In this document: piece by piece, positions 52,727 through 61,329 of the stretch | How positions within the stretch are numbered: the stretch's first letter is position 1 | How the letters are laid out: each line of letters starts with the position of its first letter | Assembly (NCBI GenBank): GCA_965205995.1 | Contig: OZ242200.1 | Coordinates: 2,108,001-2,172,000, forward strand | DNA: 64,000 nt | Source of the DNA: MPNO01 sp965205995 | Lineage (GTDB): Bacteria; Pseudomonadota; Alphaproteobacteria; MPNO01 | Direction: 5' to 3' | Made by a program: the position numbers and the translations under genes | Notes under the pieces: model-generated | Told to the model about the DNA's origin: nothing | The model's input: only the letters and a program-made list of their open reading frames with translations | Database searches by the model: none

Positions 52727-54087
52727 GCGCGGGCGCGCGCGCCGCCGCCGGTTTCGCCACGATCGCCGCGGCGCTGCTGGCGGTCGGCTTCGGCCAGTCC
52801 TGGGCGGTCAGCCTGGCGATCCTCAATCTCTGCCTGATCTCGGCCGTCATGGCGCTCGGCGTCAATATCCAGTGGGGCTATGCCGGGCTGTTCAATGTCG
52901 GGACGATGGCCTTCGCCGCGCTCGGCGGCCTCGCGGCGGTGCTGGTTTCAGAGTCGCCGGTGCCGGCGGCCCTGGCGGCCGGCGGCGCGGATCTGCTGCT
53001 CGCGGCGCTCGCGGCCGCTGCGACGGCCGGCATCGTCTGGCTGGTCTACCGCAATTTGCCACGCGGCAGGCTGCGCAGCGCCGGCGTGGTGGCCGCGGTG
53101 GCGGGCGGGTATTTCGCAATCGCCGCCTTCTTCGATCCCGCGGTGGTGGCGATCGAGGCGGTCGACCCGTCGACCAGCGGCTATCTCGGCGGGTTGGGCC
53201 TGCCGATCATCCTGTCCTGGGCGGTCGGCGGGCTGTTCGCCGCCGCCGGCGCCTATGTGATCGGCCGCATCGCGCTCGGGCTGCGCGCGGACTACTTCGC
53301 CATCGCCACGCTCGGCATTTCCGAGATCGTCATCGCCGTCCTGAAGAACGAGGACTGGCTCGCCCGCGGGGTGAAGAACGTGACCGGGCTCGACCGGCCG
53401 GTGCCCTACGAGATCGACCTCCAGCAGGCCGGCTGGTTCCATGAGCTGGTGCGGTCGCTCAACGCGGGCGCGCTCTCCGCCCTGCCCGAGCCCGGTCAGG
53501 AAGCGCTGCTGCGCCAGCTGACGATCGAGGCGTCCGGCATCTTCGTCAAGCTCTGCTATGCCGGGCTGTTCACCGCCGTCCTGGTGATAATCCTGCTGCT
53601 CAGCGAGCGCGCGCTGCGCTCGCCCTGGGGGCGGATGATGCGGGCGATCCGCGACAACGAGACGGCGGCCGAGGCGCTCGGCAAGGACGTCTACCGCCGC
53701 CACATGCAGGTCTTCGTGATCGGCTCGGCGGTGGTGGGCGTGGCGGGGGCGATGCTGGTCACGCTCGACGGGCAGTTCACCCCCAACAGCTACCATCCGA
53801 TGCGCTTCACCTTCCTGATCTGGGTGATGGTGATCGTCGGCGGGTCGGGCAACAATCTGGGCGCGGTCCTCGGCGGCTTCATCGTCTGGCTGAGCTGGAT
53901 CGAGGCCGAGCCGCTGGCGCTCTGGGCCGTCGACGCCCTGACCGCGGCGATGGCGCAGGACGATCCGCTGCGCCTCCATCTGGTCGAGGCGGCGGCCCAT
54001 GTGAGACCGATCCTGATGGGGTCGATCCTGCTCCTGGTGATGCGCTTCAGCCCGCGCGGCGTGGTGCCGGAGACCGTGGGGCGGTGA
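52723..54087 (+). CDS. livM: Branched-chain amino acid-type ABC transporter permease (LivM), enlarged
   Basis: This second permease is 454 residues, about 100 more than typical LivM. The signature WGYAGLFNVGTMAFAALGG is near residue 50, and MMRAIRDNETAAEALGKDVYRR, the EAA-like loop, is near 310. Extra length lies in a hydrophobic insert (about residues 80-180, including AGIVWLVYRNLPRGRLRSA and helices after it) and in a soluble-looking segment around 235-265. The GTG start overlaps livH by 4 bases. The insert may tune coupling or substrate choice; its function is unknown. It closes the operon. Confidence 0.93.
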   Translation: MSAGARAAAGFATIAAALLAVGFGQSWAVSLAILNLCLISAVMALGVNIQWGYAGLFNVGTMAFAALGGLAAVLVSESPVPAALAAGGADLLLAALAAAATAGIVWLVYRNLPRGRLRSAGVVAAVAGGYFAIAAFFDPAVVAIEAVDPSTSGYLGGLGLPIILSWAVGGLFAAAGAYVIGRIALGLRADYFAIATLGISEIVIAVLKNEDWLARGVKNVTGLDRPVPYEIDLQQAGWFHELVRSLNAGALSALPEPGQEALLRQLTIEASGIFVKLCYAGLFTAVLVIILLLSERALRSPWGRMMRAIRDNETAAEALGKDVYRRHMQVFVIGSAVVGVAGAMLVTLDGQFTPNSYHPMRFTFLIWVMVIVGGSGNNLGAVLGGFIVWLSWIEAEPLALWAVDALTAAMAQDDPLRLHLVEAAAHVRPILMGSILLLVMRFSPRGVVPETVGR

Positions 54088-54155
54088 GGGGCTGAGGATT
54101 TTCCGGGCCGGTGGCCGCGCAATCGGTCGAAAAACGAATCCGCGCTGCGCGTCGG

Positions 54156-54186
54156 TTGAAGAATTATAGCGGATACGCTATATAAT
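54156..54186 (+). promoter_or_regulatory. Promoter/operator of the HigBA-type toxin-antitoxin pair
   Basis: TTGAAG (54156-54161) and TATAAT (54181-54186) could form a sigma-70-type promoter with a 19-base spacer. A palindrome TATAGCG-GATA-CGCTATA (54165-54182) lies between and overlaps the -10, a typical binding site for an autoregulating HTH antitoxin. Because the toxin ATG is only 4 bases after TATAAT, the transcript may be leaderless, or the true -10 is the upstream TATAGC. Confidence 0.65.
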
Positions 54187-54190
54187 CGGC

Positions 54191-54514
54191 ATGGAATGGA
54201 CGGTCGAAACCGTTGCGGCCGTCGACGCCGAAATCGAGGCCCTGCCGGTGGCGCTACGCGCCCGGCTGGTTCGTCTTCTGGAGACGGTGGAGAATGTCGG
54301 CCTGGAGGCGCTACGGGCACCGCACGTCAGGCATCTCGAGGGCAAGCTGTGGGAGCTGCGGGTCAGGGCGGAAGGCGGTATCGCCCGGGGGATCTATGTG
54401 ACGGCGACTGGCCGGCGGATGGTGGTTTTGCACGTCTTCGCGAAGAAGTCTCGCAAGACACCGCGCCGTGCGCTCGAGACGGCCAGGGAACGGATGAAGC
54501 AGGTGACGCGATGA
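54191..54514 (+). CDS. HigB/RelE-type toxin (phage-derived Gp49-like, PF05973)
   Basis: The 107-residue protein is a predicted mRNA interferase of the HigB2/Gp49-like family, which cleaves translated mRNA in the ribosome. It matches the family in size and in the order HLEGKLWELRVRAEGG, then RGIYVTATGRRMVVLHVFAKKSRKTP, where Arg, Tyr and the Lys-rich loop contribute to RNA cleavage. The toxin comes before the antitoxin, as in HigBA. The stop overlaps the antitoxin start by 4 bases (ATGA). A palindromic operator lies directly upstream. Confidence 0.9.
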   Translation: MEWTVETVAAVDAEIEALPVALRARLVRLLETVENVGLEALRAPHVRHLEGKLWELRVRAEGGIARGIYVTATGRRMVVLHVFAKKSRKTPRRALETARERMKQVTR

Positions 54515-54795
54515 CGAAGTTGACGGAACTGAAGAAGCGCTTCATGGGGGATCCGGAGTTCCGGGAGGAATACGCGCGGGCCGACGAGGAGTACGCCCTG
54601 GTCGAAGCGCTGGTCCGCGCCCGGACGGCGGCGAAGCTCACGCAGGCGGAGGTCGCCAAGCGGCTCGGCACGACGCAGTCGGCGATTGCGCGGCTGGAGG
54701 GAGGCCGGGTGTCGCCCTCGTTCACCACGCTGCGCCGCTATGCCGAAGCGACCGGCACCCGGCTGACGGTGGGCCTAGTGCGGACCGACGGGTGA
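54511..54795 (+). CDS. HigA-type antitoxin (XRE family HTH)
   Basis: The 94-residue protein has a helix-turn-helix of the XRE family: AKLTQAEVAKRLGTTQSAIA from about residue 42, followed by RLEGGRVSPSFTTLRRYAEA. The N-terminal 35 residues (EEYALVEALVRARTAA) are the likely toxin-binding part. It binds the operator at 54165-54182 and represses the pair (expected for the family). Translation is coupled to the toxin. A fragment of a different antitoxin (FitA-like) lies immediately after it on the other strand. Confidence 0.9.
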   Translation: MTKLTELKKRFMGDPEFREEYARADEEYALVEALVRARTAAKLTQAEVAKRLGTTQSAIARLEGGRVSPSFTTLRRYAEATGTRLTVGLVRTDG

Positions 54796-54805
54796 CATGT
54801 CCGAG

Positions 54806-54925
54806 GCCGGCGCGGCGCAGGGTTGCGCGGGCTTCCTCCTCCATCGAGCGGCCGTTCCCGGCGGCGCGCACGCGCAGCCGGCGCTTCGGCCCGTCGTCGA
54901 GGTTGCGGATCGTGATGCTCGCCAT
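54806..54925 (-). pseudogene. FitA/VapB-like ribbon-helix-helix antitoxin, truncated, no partner toxin
   Basis: The first 40 residues (ITIRNLDDGPKRRLRVRAA, then NGRSMEEEARATLRRAG) are the ribbon-helix-helix domain of FitA-like plasmid-stability antitoxins. After that the frame leaves the family (to 54722) and the PIN-domain toxin that should follow is absent. The break lies within about 10 bases of the end of higA, so the stub may have been cut by insertion of the HigBA pair or by deletion. ATG 54925 starts 16 bases after the 5'-nucleotidase stop. Confidence 0.7.
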
Positions 54926-54941
54926 CGCCGGCAACCGGTCG

Positions 54942-56480
54942 CTACTCCTCGCGGACGATGCGCCCCTCGATCGCGGGGGAGACCGTGCCGGCGGCGGCGA
55001 TGCTGTCGATCACCTGCCCCGCCGTCAGCCCGCCCGACCGGGAATCGATCAGCATTTCGCCTGACCGCAACGCCGTGTAGCCGTCGCCTCCGCGCGCGAG
55101 AAAATCGACGGTGGCGAGCGTATAGGTCGCGCCGGGGTCGAGCGGCTTGCCGCCCACCGTGACCCGGGTCACCCGCGCGCCGGCGGGCTTCCGGGGGTCG
55201 AAGGCGAAGGCGAGGCCGGAGACCTGCGGGAACCGGCCGGCGCCGCGCCCCAGCCGGCTGACGCCGTGCTCCAGCGCCTGCCTGAGCTGCGCGGCCGTCA
55301 GGCGGAGCTTCACCGTCCTGTTGCCGAAGGGGAGTTCGGTCAGCACCAGCTTGCGGGTGAGCTTCGCGCCGGCGGGGTAGGTCGTGTCGCCGCGGATGCC
55401 GCCGCCATTGATCAGCGCGACATCGCTCCGTGTCGCCGCGCGCATCGCATCGGCGGCCAGATTGCCGAACGCGGTCTCCCCCGTCCGCACCGAGGCGCGC
55501 CTGGTGTCGAGCGCCGTCGCGGTCTCGCCGATGACCGAACCGAGATCCCGGTCGAGCCGTTCCCGGTACGCCGCGACCCGGGCGGCCACTGCGGCATCGC
55601 CGGCGATGCCGGCGGTGGAGCGCAGGCGGAAGCCCGGGCTCCAGACGACAACCGGGGCGTCGCGGCCCTCCTTGCGGTCGATGGTGAGATCGAGGATGCC
55701 GACATGGCGCCCTTGCGAGCCCGCCTTCATCACCGCCTGGCGCCCATCGTGGCGGGCGAGCAACAGGTGGTCGTGCCCGCCGAGCACGATATCGATCCGC
55801 TTGACGGCGCCGAGCAGCGCGAGATCGCCGCCGATCCCGTTATGGGTGAGCGCGATGACCAGGTCCGCCCCGGCGCTCCATAGTTCCCGCGCCAGCGCGG
55901 CGCCGACATCCGCCATCGGCGCGAAGGAGACGTCCGGGCCGGGGCTCGAAATCTCGGCGGTCTCGGGCGTCACCAGCCCGAGGAAGCCGATCCTGTAGCC
56001 GCCCTTCTCCACCACCGTCGTGGCGCGGGTTCCGGGAAACCCGGCCTTTCCCTTGTAGCGGACATTGCCGGCGAGCCAGGTCATGCGCGATTCCGACAGG
56101 CGTTGGCGCAGCACCTCGGGGCCGAAATCGAATTCGTGGTTGCCGAGCACCCCGATATCGAACCCGACGGCGTCGGCGAGCGCGATCATGTGCGCGCCCT
56201 TGTCGATGCCGGACATCAGCGACGGCGAGATCATGTCGCCGCCGAAGGTGACGATGGCATGACCGCCCGCCGCCGCCGCCCGGGCGCGCTCGTCGGCGAC
56301 CACCGCGGCGATCCGCGCCGCCCCGCCCGCCCCCTCGCTGCCGGCCATCCGGTCCCAGTCGTTGACGTGCACGATGGTGAGGGAGAGGGGCTCGGCGGTG
56401 CCCGGGAGCGGTGCCGTGCCCAGGACGAGGGCGACTGCGGCGGCAACGAAAAATCGCTTCAGGCTATGGGGTTTGTGCAT
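54942..56480 (-). CDS. 5'-nucleotidase / bifunctional metallophosphatase, UshA-like, exported
   Basis: The 512-residue protein has a signal peptide (residues 1 to about 29), a calcineurin-type metallophosphatase domain (about 31-270) and a C-terminal 5'-nucleotidase domain (about 300-500, with ALINGGGIRGDTTYPAG and TVDFLARGGDGY). It should dephosphorylate nucleotides or sugar-phosphates in the periplasm. Metal ligands are visible as Asp41, Asp82, Asn114-His115 (GNHE), THNG and GGHDH. The usual His of the first DxH motif is Asp43 (VNDWDRM), a substitution seen in some clades but expected to alter the metal site. A repeat pair lies between this gene and the peptide transporter operon. Confidence 0.9.
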   Translation of the reverse strand: MHKPHSLKRFFVAAAVALVLGTAPLPGTAEPLSLTIVHVNDWDRMAGSEGAGGAARIAAVVADERARAAAAGGHAIVTFGGDMISPSLMSGIDKGAHMIALADAVGFDIGVLGNHEFDFGPEVLRQRLSESRMTWLAGNVRYKGKAGFPGTRATTVVEKGGYRIGFLGLVTPETAEISSPGPDVSFAPMADVGAALARELWSAGADLVIALTHNGIGGDLALLGAVKRIDIVLGGHDHLLLARHDGRQAVMKAGSQGRHVGILDLTIDRKEGRDAPVVVWSPGFRLRSTAGIAGDAAVAARVAAYRERLDRDLGSVIGETATALDTRRASVRTGETAFGNLAADAMRAATRSDVALINGGGIRGDTTYPAGAKLTRKLVLTELPFGNRTVKLRLTAAQLRQALEHGVSRLGRGAGRFPQVSGLAFAFDPRKPAGARVTRVTVGGKPLDPGATYTLATVDFLARGGDGYTALRSGEMLIDSRSGGLTAGQVIDSIAAAGTVSPAIEGRIVREE

Positions 56481-56594
56481 GGGTCACTCCGGGTTCTTCC
56501 GGGAAACGGGTTCGCGAGGCAGCCGTGCCCCCTGCAACCGAGCGCCAACCTAGGTCGGCCGGCGCGCCGCCGGCAAGGCCGGTGGAGCGCGCCC

Positions 56595-56637
56595 GCCCTT
56601 CGATACGCCCCCTTTCGGGGGCTACTCAGGGTGAGGG
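56595..56637. repeat. Palindromic intergenic repeat, unit c
   Basis: The unit reads GCCCTTCGATACG, a 5-bp hairpin core (CCCCC-TTTC-GGGGG), then CTACTCAGGGTGAGG. It is the same element as at 7803-7852 in opposite orientation and is paired with unit d 8 bases later. Confidence 0.85.
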
Positions 56638-56645
56638 ATTCTTGT

Positions 56646-56685
56646 CCTCATCCCGAGTAGGCGCGTCAGCGCCGTATCGAGGGAC
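56646..56685. repeat. Palindromic intergenic repeat, unit d
   Basis: Inverted partner of unit c: CCTCATCCCGAGTAG, a short hairpin, then CGTATCGAGGGACG. It is more diverged than unit c, as unit a is relative to unit b. The pair lies in the 266-base gap between the 5'-nucleotidase (minus) and the peptide-binding protein (plus), where it could act as a barrier or an mRNA end. Confidence 0.8.
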
Positions 56686-56746
56686 GCGCGTTGACTTCCC
56701 GCAGGGGCGTCATGACACTCCGGGCACTCGACGGGAGGACATCGCC

Positions 56747-58372
56747 ATGAGAACAAAAATTGGCCTGGCCGCGCTGGCGCTGGCGCTGGCGCTCGCGGCC
56801 GCACCGGCCGGGGCGAAGGAGCTCCGCTTCGCATTCCAGGGCGACGCGGATTCGATGGACCCCTATACGCTGAACGAGACCTTCACCCTGGGCTTCCTCG
56901 GCAACATCTATGAGGGGCTGATCCGGCGCGGGCCCGACCTTGCGATCGAGCCGGCGCTCGCCGAGCGCTGGGAGATCGTGGCGCCCGACCGCTGGCGCTT
57001 CCATCTGCGCCGCGGCGTGAAGTTCCACGAGGGCGAGGATTTTTCCGCCGACGACGTGCTGTTCTCCGCCGACCGGGTGCGGGCCAAGGGCTCGGACCTC
57101 ACCACCCGCCTCGCCGGCGTCAAGGAGGTCGTGAAGGTCGACGCCCACACCGTCGACTTCCTGACCGAGACGCCCAACCCCATCCTCCATGTCGAATGGG
57201 GGAGCTGGAGCATCATGTCGAAGTCCTGGTCGGAGAAGCACAACGCCGCCACGCCCGAGGCGCTGTCGGGCGACCAGGAGAAATTCACCACCCGCCACGC
57301 CAATGGCACCGGCCCGTTCCGCCTGGTGAGCCGGGAAGCCGGGGTGAGAACGGTGGCCGAGCCCAACCCCGGCTGGTGGGACAGCGCGAGGCGCGAGCAC
57401 AACCTCACCAAGGTGACCTTCACCCCCATCGCCTCGGACGCCACAAGGGTGGCGGCGCTGCTGTCAGGCCAGGTCGACATGGCCTACCCCATCCCGGTCC
57501 AGGACATAAAGCGCATCGACAGGAACTCCGGCACGCGGATGCTGGTGGGGCCCGAGCTCCGCACCATCTTCCTCGGCATGGACCAGTTCCGCGACGAGCT
57601 CCTCTATTCCGACGTCAAGCGCAGGAACCCGTTCAAGGACAGGCGGGTGCGCGAGGCGGTCTACCGGGCGATCGACATCCAGGCGATCCGCCGCAAGGTC
57701 ATGCGCGACCTCGCCAACCCCTCGGCGATGATGATCGGACCCGGCATCAACGGCTTCAGCACGGAGTTCAAGCGCCTCTCTTACGACCCCAAGCGGGCCA
57801 GGGAGCTGCTGCGGGAAGCGGGGTACGGCGACGGGTTCGAAATCGGCATGGACTGCCCCAACGACCGCTACGTCAATGACGAGGCGATCTGCCAGGCGGC
57901 GGTCTCGATGCTCGCCAAGATCGGCATCAGGGTGAAGCTCAACGCCCAGCCCAAGGCCAAGTATTTCCCCAAGATCCTGGCGCCCAGGGTCGATACCAGC
58001 TTCTATTTGCTGGGCTGGACGCCGGGCAGCTTCGATTCCTGGAACCCGCTCTACAATTTGCACGGCTGCCCGCGCATCGGCGGGGACGGCGCGATCTGGC
58101 CGGAGGGCGCGCGCAACCGGATCTCCAACGGCAAGTTCAACCTCGGCGGCTATTGCAACCCCAAGGTCGACGCGCTGGCGGCGCGGGTCCTGGCGGAGAC
58201 CGACAAGGGCAAGCGCGACCGGCTGATCGCCGAGGCCTGGTCGATGACGATCTCCGATCTCGCTTATGTCCCGCTGCATCAGCAGGCGCTCGCCTGGGGC
58301 GTGCGCGACAGCGTCACCCTGGCGCAGCGCCCCGACAACCAGTTCGCCTGGCGCCACGTGCGGGTCGAGTAG
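56747..58372 (+). CDS. Peptide/dipeptide ABC transporter substrate-binding protein (DppA-like)
   Basis: This periplasmic receptor belongs to the SBP_bac_5 family (dipeptides, oligopeptides, nickel complexes and related ligands). It has 541 residues, normal for the family. The signal peptide is MRTKIGLAALALALALAAAP and cleaves near residue 23 (PAGA-K). Conserved segments are NIYEGLIRRG, PALAERWEIVAPDRWRFHLR, VKFHEGEDFSADDVLFSADR, HANGTGPFRLV and VREAVYRAID. ATG 56747 has GGGAGG 10 bases upstream. It starts a dppABCDF-like operon. The repeats at 56595-56685 lie just upstream. Confidence 0.93.
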   Translation: MRTKIGLAALALALALAAAPAGAKELRFAFQGDADSMDPYTLNETFTLGFLGNIYEGLIRRGPDLAIEPALAERWEIVAPDRWRFHLRRGVKFHEGEDFSADDVLFSADRVRAKGSDLTTRLAGVKEVVKVDAHTVDFLTETPNPILHVEWGSWSIMSKSWSEKHNAATPEALSGDQEKFTTRHANGTGPFRLVSREAGVRTVAEPNPGWWDSARREHNLTKVTFTPIASDATRVAALLSGQVDMAYPIPVQDIKRIDRNSGTRMLVGPELRTIFLGMDQFRDELLYSDVKRRNPFKDRRVREAVYRAIDIQAIRRKVMRDLANPSAMMIGPGINGFSTEFKRLSYDPKRARELLREAGYGDGFEIGMDCPNDRYVNDEAICQAAVSMLAKIGIRVKLNAQPKAKYFPKILAPRVDTSFYLLGWTPGSFDSWNPLYNLHGCPRIGGDGAIWPEGARNRISNGKFNLGGYCNPKVDALAARVLAETDKGKRDRLIAEAWSMTISDLAYVPLHQQALAWGVRDSVTLAQRPDNQFAWRHVRVE

Positions 58373-58411
58373 CCCGGCCGCCGGCCCGGCCCCGATGCCG
58401 AGCGCCCGGCC

Positions 58412-59389
58412 GTGATCGCGCTTGTCCTGCGCCGGCTGCTGCAATCGGTGGTCGTCATGCTGGCGGTCGCGCTGGTCGGCTTCACCCTGTTCCGCTATGT
58501 CGGCGACCCGGTGGTCCAGATGGTCGGGCAGGAGACCTCGCTGGAAGAGCGCGCGGCGCTTCGCGAGCAGCTCGGGCTCAACGATCCGGTGGTCGTCCAG
58601 TTCGCCCGCTATGTCGGCGACATCGCAAACGGCCGGTTCGGGATCTCGTATGCCATCGACCGCCCGGTCGCCGAGCTGATCGCCGAACGCCTGCCGGCGA
58701 CGCTGGAGCTGAGCCTCATCGCCGCCCTCTACGCGCTGCTGGTCGGCATCCCGATGGGGGTCTATACCGCGCTCCACCCGACCCGGTTTCTCACCAAGGC
58801 GTTTCTCGCGATCTCGCTGATCGGCATCTCGCTCCCCACCTTCTTCATCGGCATCCTCCTGATCCTGGTCTTCGGCGTCTGGCTCGGCCTGCTGCCGACC
58901 TTCGGCCGGGGCGAGGTGGTCGATCTCGGCTGGTGGACCACCGGGCTGCTGACGGCGAGCGGCTGGAAGTCGATCCTGATGCCGGCCTTCACGCTGGGCA
59001 TGTTCCAGCTCACGCTGATCATGCGGCTGGTGCGCTCGGAAATGCTGGAGGTGCTGCGCACCGACTACATCAAGTTCGCGCGCGCCCGGGGCCTCACCGA
59101 CCGGGCGGTCAATTTCGGCCACGCGCTGAAGAACACGCTGGTCCCGGTCATCACCATCACCGGGCTCCAGCTCGGCTCGATCATCGCGTTTGCGATCATC
59201 ACCGAGACCGTCTTCCAGTGGCCCGGCATGGGGCTCTTGTTCCTGCAGGCGATCCAGTTCGCCGACATCCCGGTGATGGCGAGCTATCTGGTGCTGATCG
59301 CGCTGTTCTTCGTGGTCATCAACCTCGCGGTCGACATCCTCTATTTCGTGGTCGACCCCCGGCTGCGCATCGACCGCGGGGCGGAATAG
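58412..59389 (+). CDS. Peptide ABC transporter permease (DppB-like)
   Basis: This is an inner-membrane permease of 325 residues with six helices and the family loop. It starts at GTG 58412 (MIALVLRRLLQSVVVM). The EAA motif is in the conserved cytoplasmic loop IKFARARGLTDRAVNFGHAL, followed by LVPVITITGLQLGSI. The signature ALREQLGLNDPVVVQFARYV near the N-terminus is typical of DppB. The gap to the next gene is 3 bases. Confidence 0.94.
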   Translation: MIALVLRRLLQSVVVMLAVALVGFTLFRYVGDPVVQMVGQETSLEERAALREQLGLNDPVVVQFARYVGDIANGRFGISYAIDRPVAELIAERLPATLELSLIAALYALLVGIPMGVYTALHPTRFLTKAFLAISLIGISLPTFFIGILLILVFGVWLGLLPTFGRGEVVDLGWWTTGLLTASGWKSILMPAFTLGMFQLTLIMRLVRSEMLEVLRTDYIKFARARGLTDRAVNFGHALKNTLVPVITITGLQLGSIIAFAIITETVFQWPGMGLLFLQAIQFADIPVMASYLVLIALFFVVINLAVDILYFVVDPRLRIDRGAE

Positions 59390-59392
59390 GCC

Positions 59393-60340
59393 TTGGCCTC
59401 CCTGGCACAGTTCCGGCGGGCGGTGGCGCGGCTTCGCGACCACGATCTCTGGTACGACTTCACCGGCTCGCGGATCGCGGTGGCGGCGGCGTTGGTCACC
59501 GCGGCGATCGTGCTGGCCGCCCTGTTCGCGCCCTGGATCACGCCGCAGAACCCGTTCGACCCGGCCGAGCTCGAATTGCTCGACGCCTTCACCCCGCCGG
59601 TCTGGCAGGAGGGCGGCGACTGGCGCTTCTTACTCGGCACCGACGACCAGGGGCGCGACCTCTATTCGGCGATGCTCTACGGCGCCCGCGTATCGCTGCT
59701 GGTGGGCTTCGCCTCGGTGCTGCTGGCAGCCTCGATCGGCGTGACGCTCGGGCTCGTCGCCGGCTATGCCGGGGGCGCGGTCGACGCGGCGATCATGCGC
59801 GTCGCCGACGTGCAGATCAGCTTCCCGGCGATCCTCGTCGCGCTGCTGATCGACGGCGTGCTGCGCGGCATCCTGCCCCGCGAGCGCCATGACGAGCTTG
59901 CCCTCTATGTCCTCGTCGTCGCCATCGGCGCCTCGGGCTGGGTGCAGTTCGCGCGCACCGTGCGCGGCTCCACCCTGGTGGAGAAGAACAAGGAATACGT
60001 CCAGGCGGCGCGGGTGATCGGGGTCCGCCCCGCCGCCATCATGCTGCGCCATATCCTGCCCAACGCGATGGGGCCGGTGCTGGTGATCGCCACCATCGGC
60101 CTCGCGGTGGCGATCCTGACCGAAGCCACGCTCTCCTTTCTCGGCGTCGGCGTGCCGCCGACCCGGCCCTCGCTCGGCACGCTGATCGATATCGGCCAGG
60201 ACTTCCTGTTCTCCGGCGAGTGGTGGATCGTGGTGTTCCCGGGCGTGCTGCTGGCGGCGCTGATCCTGGCCGTGAACCTGCTCGGCGACTGGCTGCGCGA
60301 TGCGTTCAACCCAAAGCTCCGCAGGGGGGTCGCGCGGTGA
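59393..60340 (+). CDS. Peptide ABC transporter permease (DppC-like)
   Basis: This is the second permease, 315 residues, starting at TTG 59393 three bases after the DppB stop. The N-terminal segment WYDFTGSRIAVAAALVTAAI is the first helix. The loop YVQAARVIGVRPAAIMLRHI, followed by LPNAMGPVLVIATIG, is the EAA-like ATPase contact. FLGVGVPPTRPSLGTLI near the C-terminus is the DppC signature. The stop overlaps DppD as GTGA. Confidence 0.94.
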   Translation: MASLAQFRRAVARLRDHDLWYDFTGSRIAVAAALVTAAIVLAALFAPWITPQNPFDPAELELLDAFTPPVWQEGGDWRFLLGTDDQGRDLYSAMLYGARVSLLVGFASVLLAASIGVTLGLVAGYAGGAVDAAIMRVADVQISFPAILVALLIDGVLRGILPRERHDELALYVLVVAIGASGWVQFARTVRGSTLVEKNKEYVQAARVIGVRPAAIMLRHILPNAMGPVLVIATIGLAVAILTEATLSFLGVGVPPTRPSLGTLIDIGQDFLFSGEWWIVVFPGVLLAALILAVNLLGDWLRDAFNPKLRRGVAR

Positions 60341-61329
60341 CCCCGCTGCTCGAAGTCGAGGATTTGCGGGTCGAGTTCCCGACCCGCCGGGGCACGCTGG
60401 TCGCCGTCGACGGGGTGTCGTTCGCCATCGCCAAAGGCGAGGTGCTCGGCATGGTCGGCGAATCGGGCGCCGGCAAGTCGCTCACCGGCAACGCCATCAT
60501 CGGCCTCCTGGAGCCGCCGGGGCGCATCGCCGCCGGCACAATCCGCTTCGCCGGACGGCGCATCGACGGGCTCGCCCATGAGGAGATCCGCCGCATCCGC
60601 GGCCGCCAGATCGGCGCCATCTTCCAGGACCCCCTGACCAGCCTGAACCCGCTCTACACCGTCGGCGAGCAGATCGTCGAGACCATCCTCACCCATCTCG
60701 ACATCGGCTCGCGCGCGGCGCGCCGGCGGGCGCTGGAGCTCCTGGGCGAGGTCGGCATTCCGGCCGCCGGCGAGCGCATCGACCACTACCCGCACCAGTT
60801 TTCCGGCGGCATGCGACAGCGCGTGGTGATCGCGCTGGCGCTCTGCGCCGAGCCGGAGCTGATCATCGCCGACGAGCCGACGACGGCGCTCGACGTGTCG
60901 ATCCAGGCGCAGATCATCCGCCTCCTGAAAAGCCTCAGCGCGGAGCGTGGGACATCGGTGCTGCTGATCACCCACGACATGGGGGTGATCGCCGAGACCG
61001 CGGACCGGGTCGCGGTGATGTATGCCGGGCGGATCGCCGAGATCGGGCCGGTGCGCGAGGTGCTCAAAGCCCCGCTCCACCCCTATACGAAGGGCCTGAT
61101 GGAGGCGATCCCGGCGGTCGGGCGCGATGTCGCGAGCCTCGCCCAGATCGACGGGGCGATGCCGAGGCTGCACGAGATCCCGGCCGGCTGCGCGTTCCAT
61201 CCGCGCTGCCCGAGCGTCGTCGCCGGCTGCGACCGCGACCGCCCCGGGCTCGCGCCCAACCGGGGATCCGAGGTCGCCTGCTGGCTCTATCGCGACCGCC
61301 CGAGCGGGGGTGCCGCGGCCGATGGCTGA
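60337..61329 (+). CDS. Peptide ABC transporter ATP-binding protein (DppD-like)
   Basis: This ATPase has 330 residues from a GTG start at 60337 that overlaps DppC. Walker A is GESGAGKSLTGNAIIG, the signature FSGGMRQRVVIALAL, and Walker B LIIADEPTTALDVS. The C-terminal oligopeptide domain holds three Cys motifs (FHPRCPSVVAGCDRDRP and ACWLY) that in the family bind an iron-sulfur cluster in some members. It overlaps DppF by 8 bases. Confidence 0.93.
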   Translation: MTPLLEVEDLRVEFPTRRGTLVAVDGVSFAIAKGEVLGMVGESGAGKSLTGNAIIGLLEPPGRIAAGTIRFAGRRIDGLAHEEIRRIRGRQIGAIFQDPLTSLNPLYTVGEQIVETILTHLDIGSRAARRRALELLGEVGIPAAGERIDHYPHQFSGGMRQRVVIALALCAEPELIIADEPTTALDVSIQAQIIRLLKSLSAERGTSVLLITHDMGVIAETADRVAVMYAGRIAEIGPVREVLKAPLHPYTKGLMEAIPAVGRDVASLAQIDGAMPRLHEIPAGCAFHPRCPSVVAGCDRDRPGLAPNRGSEVACWLYRDRPSGGAAADG

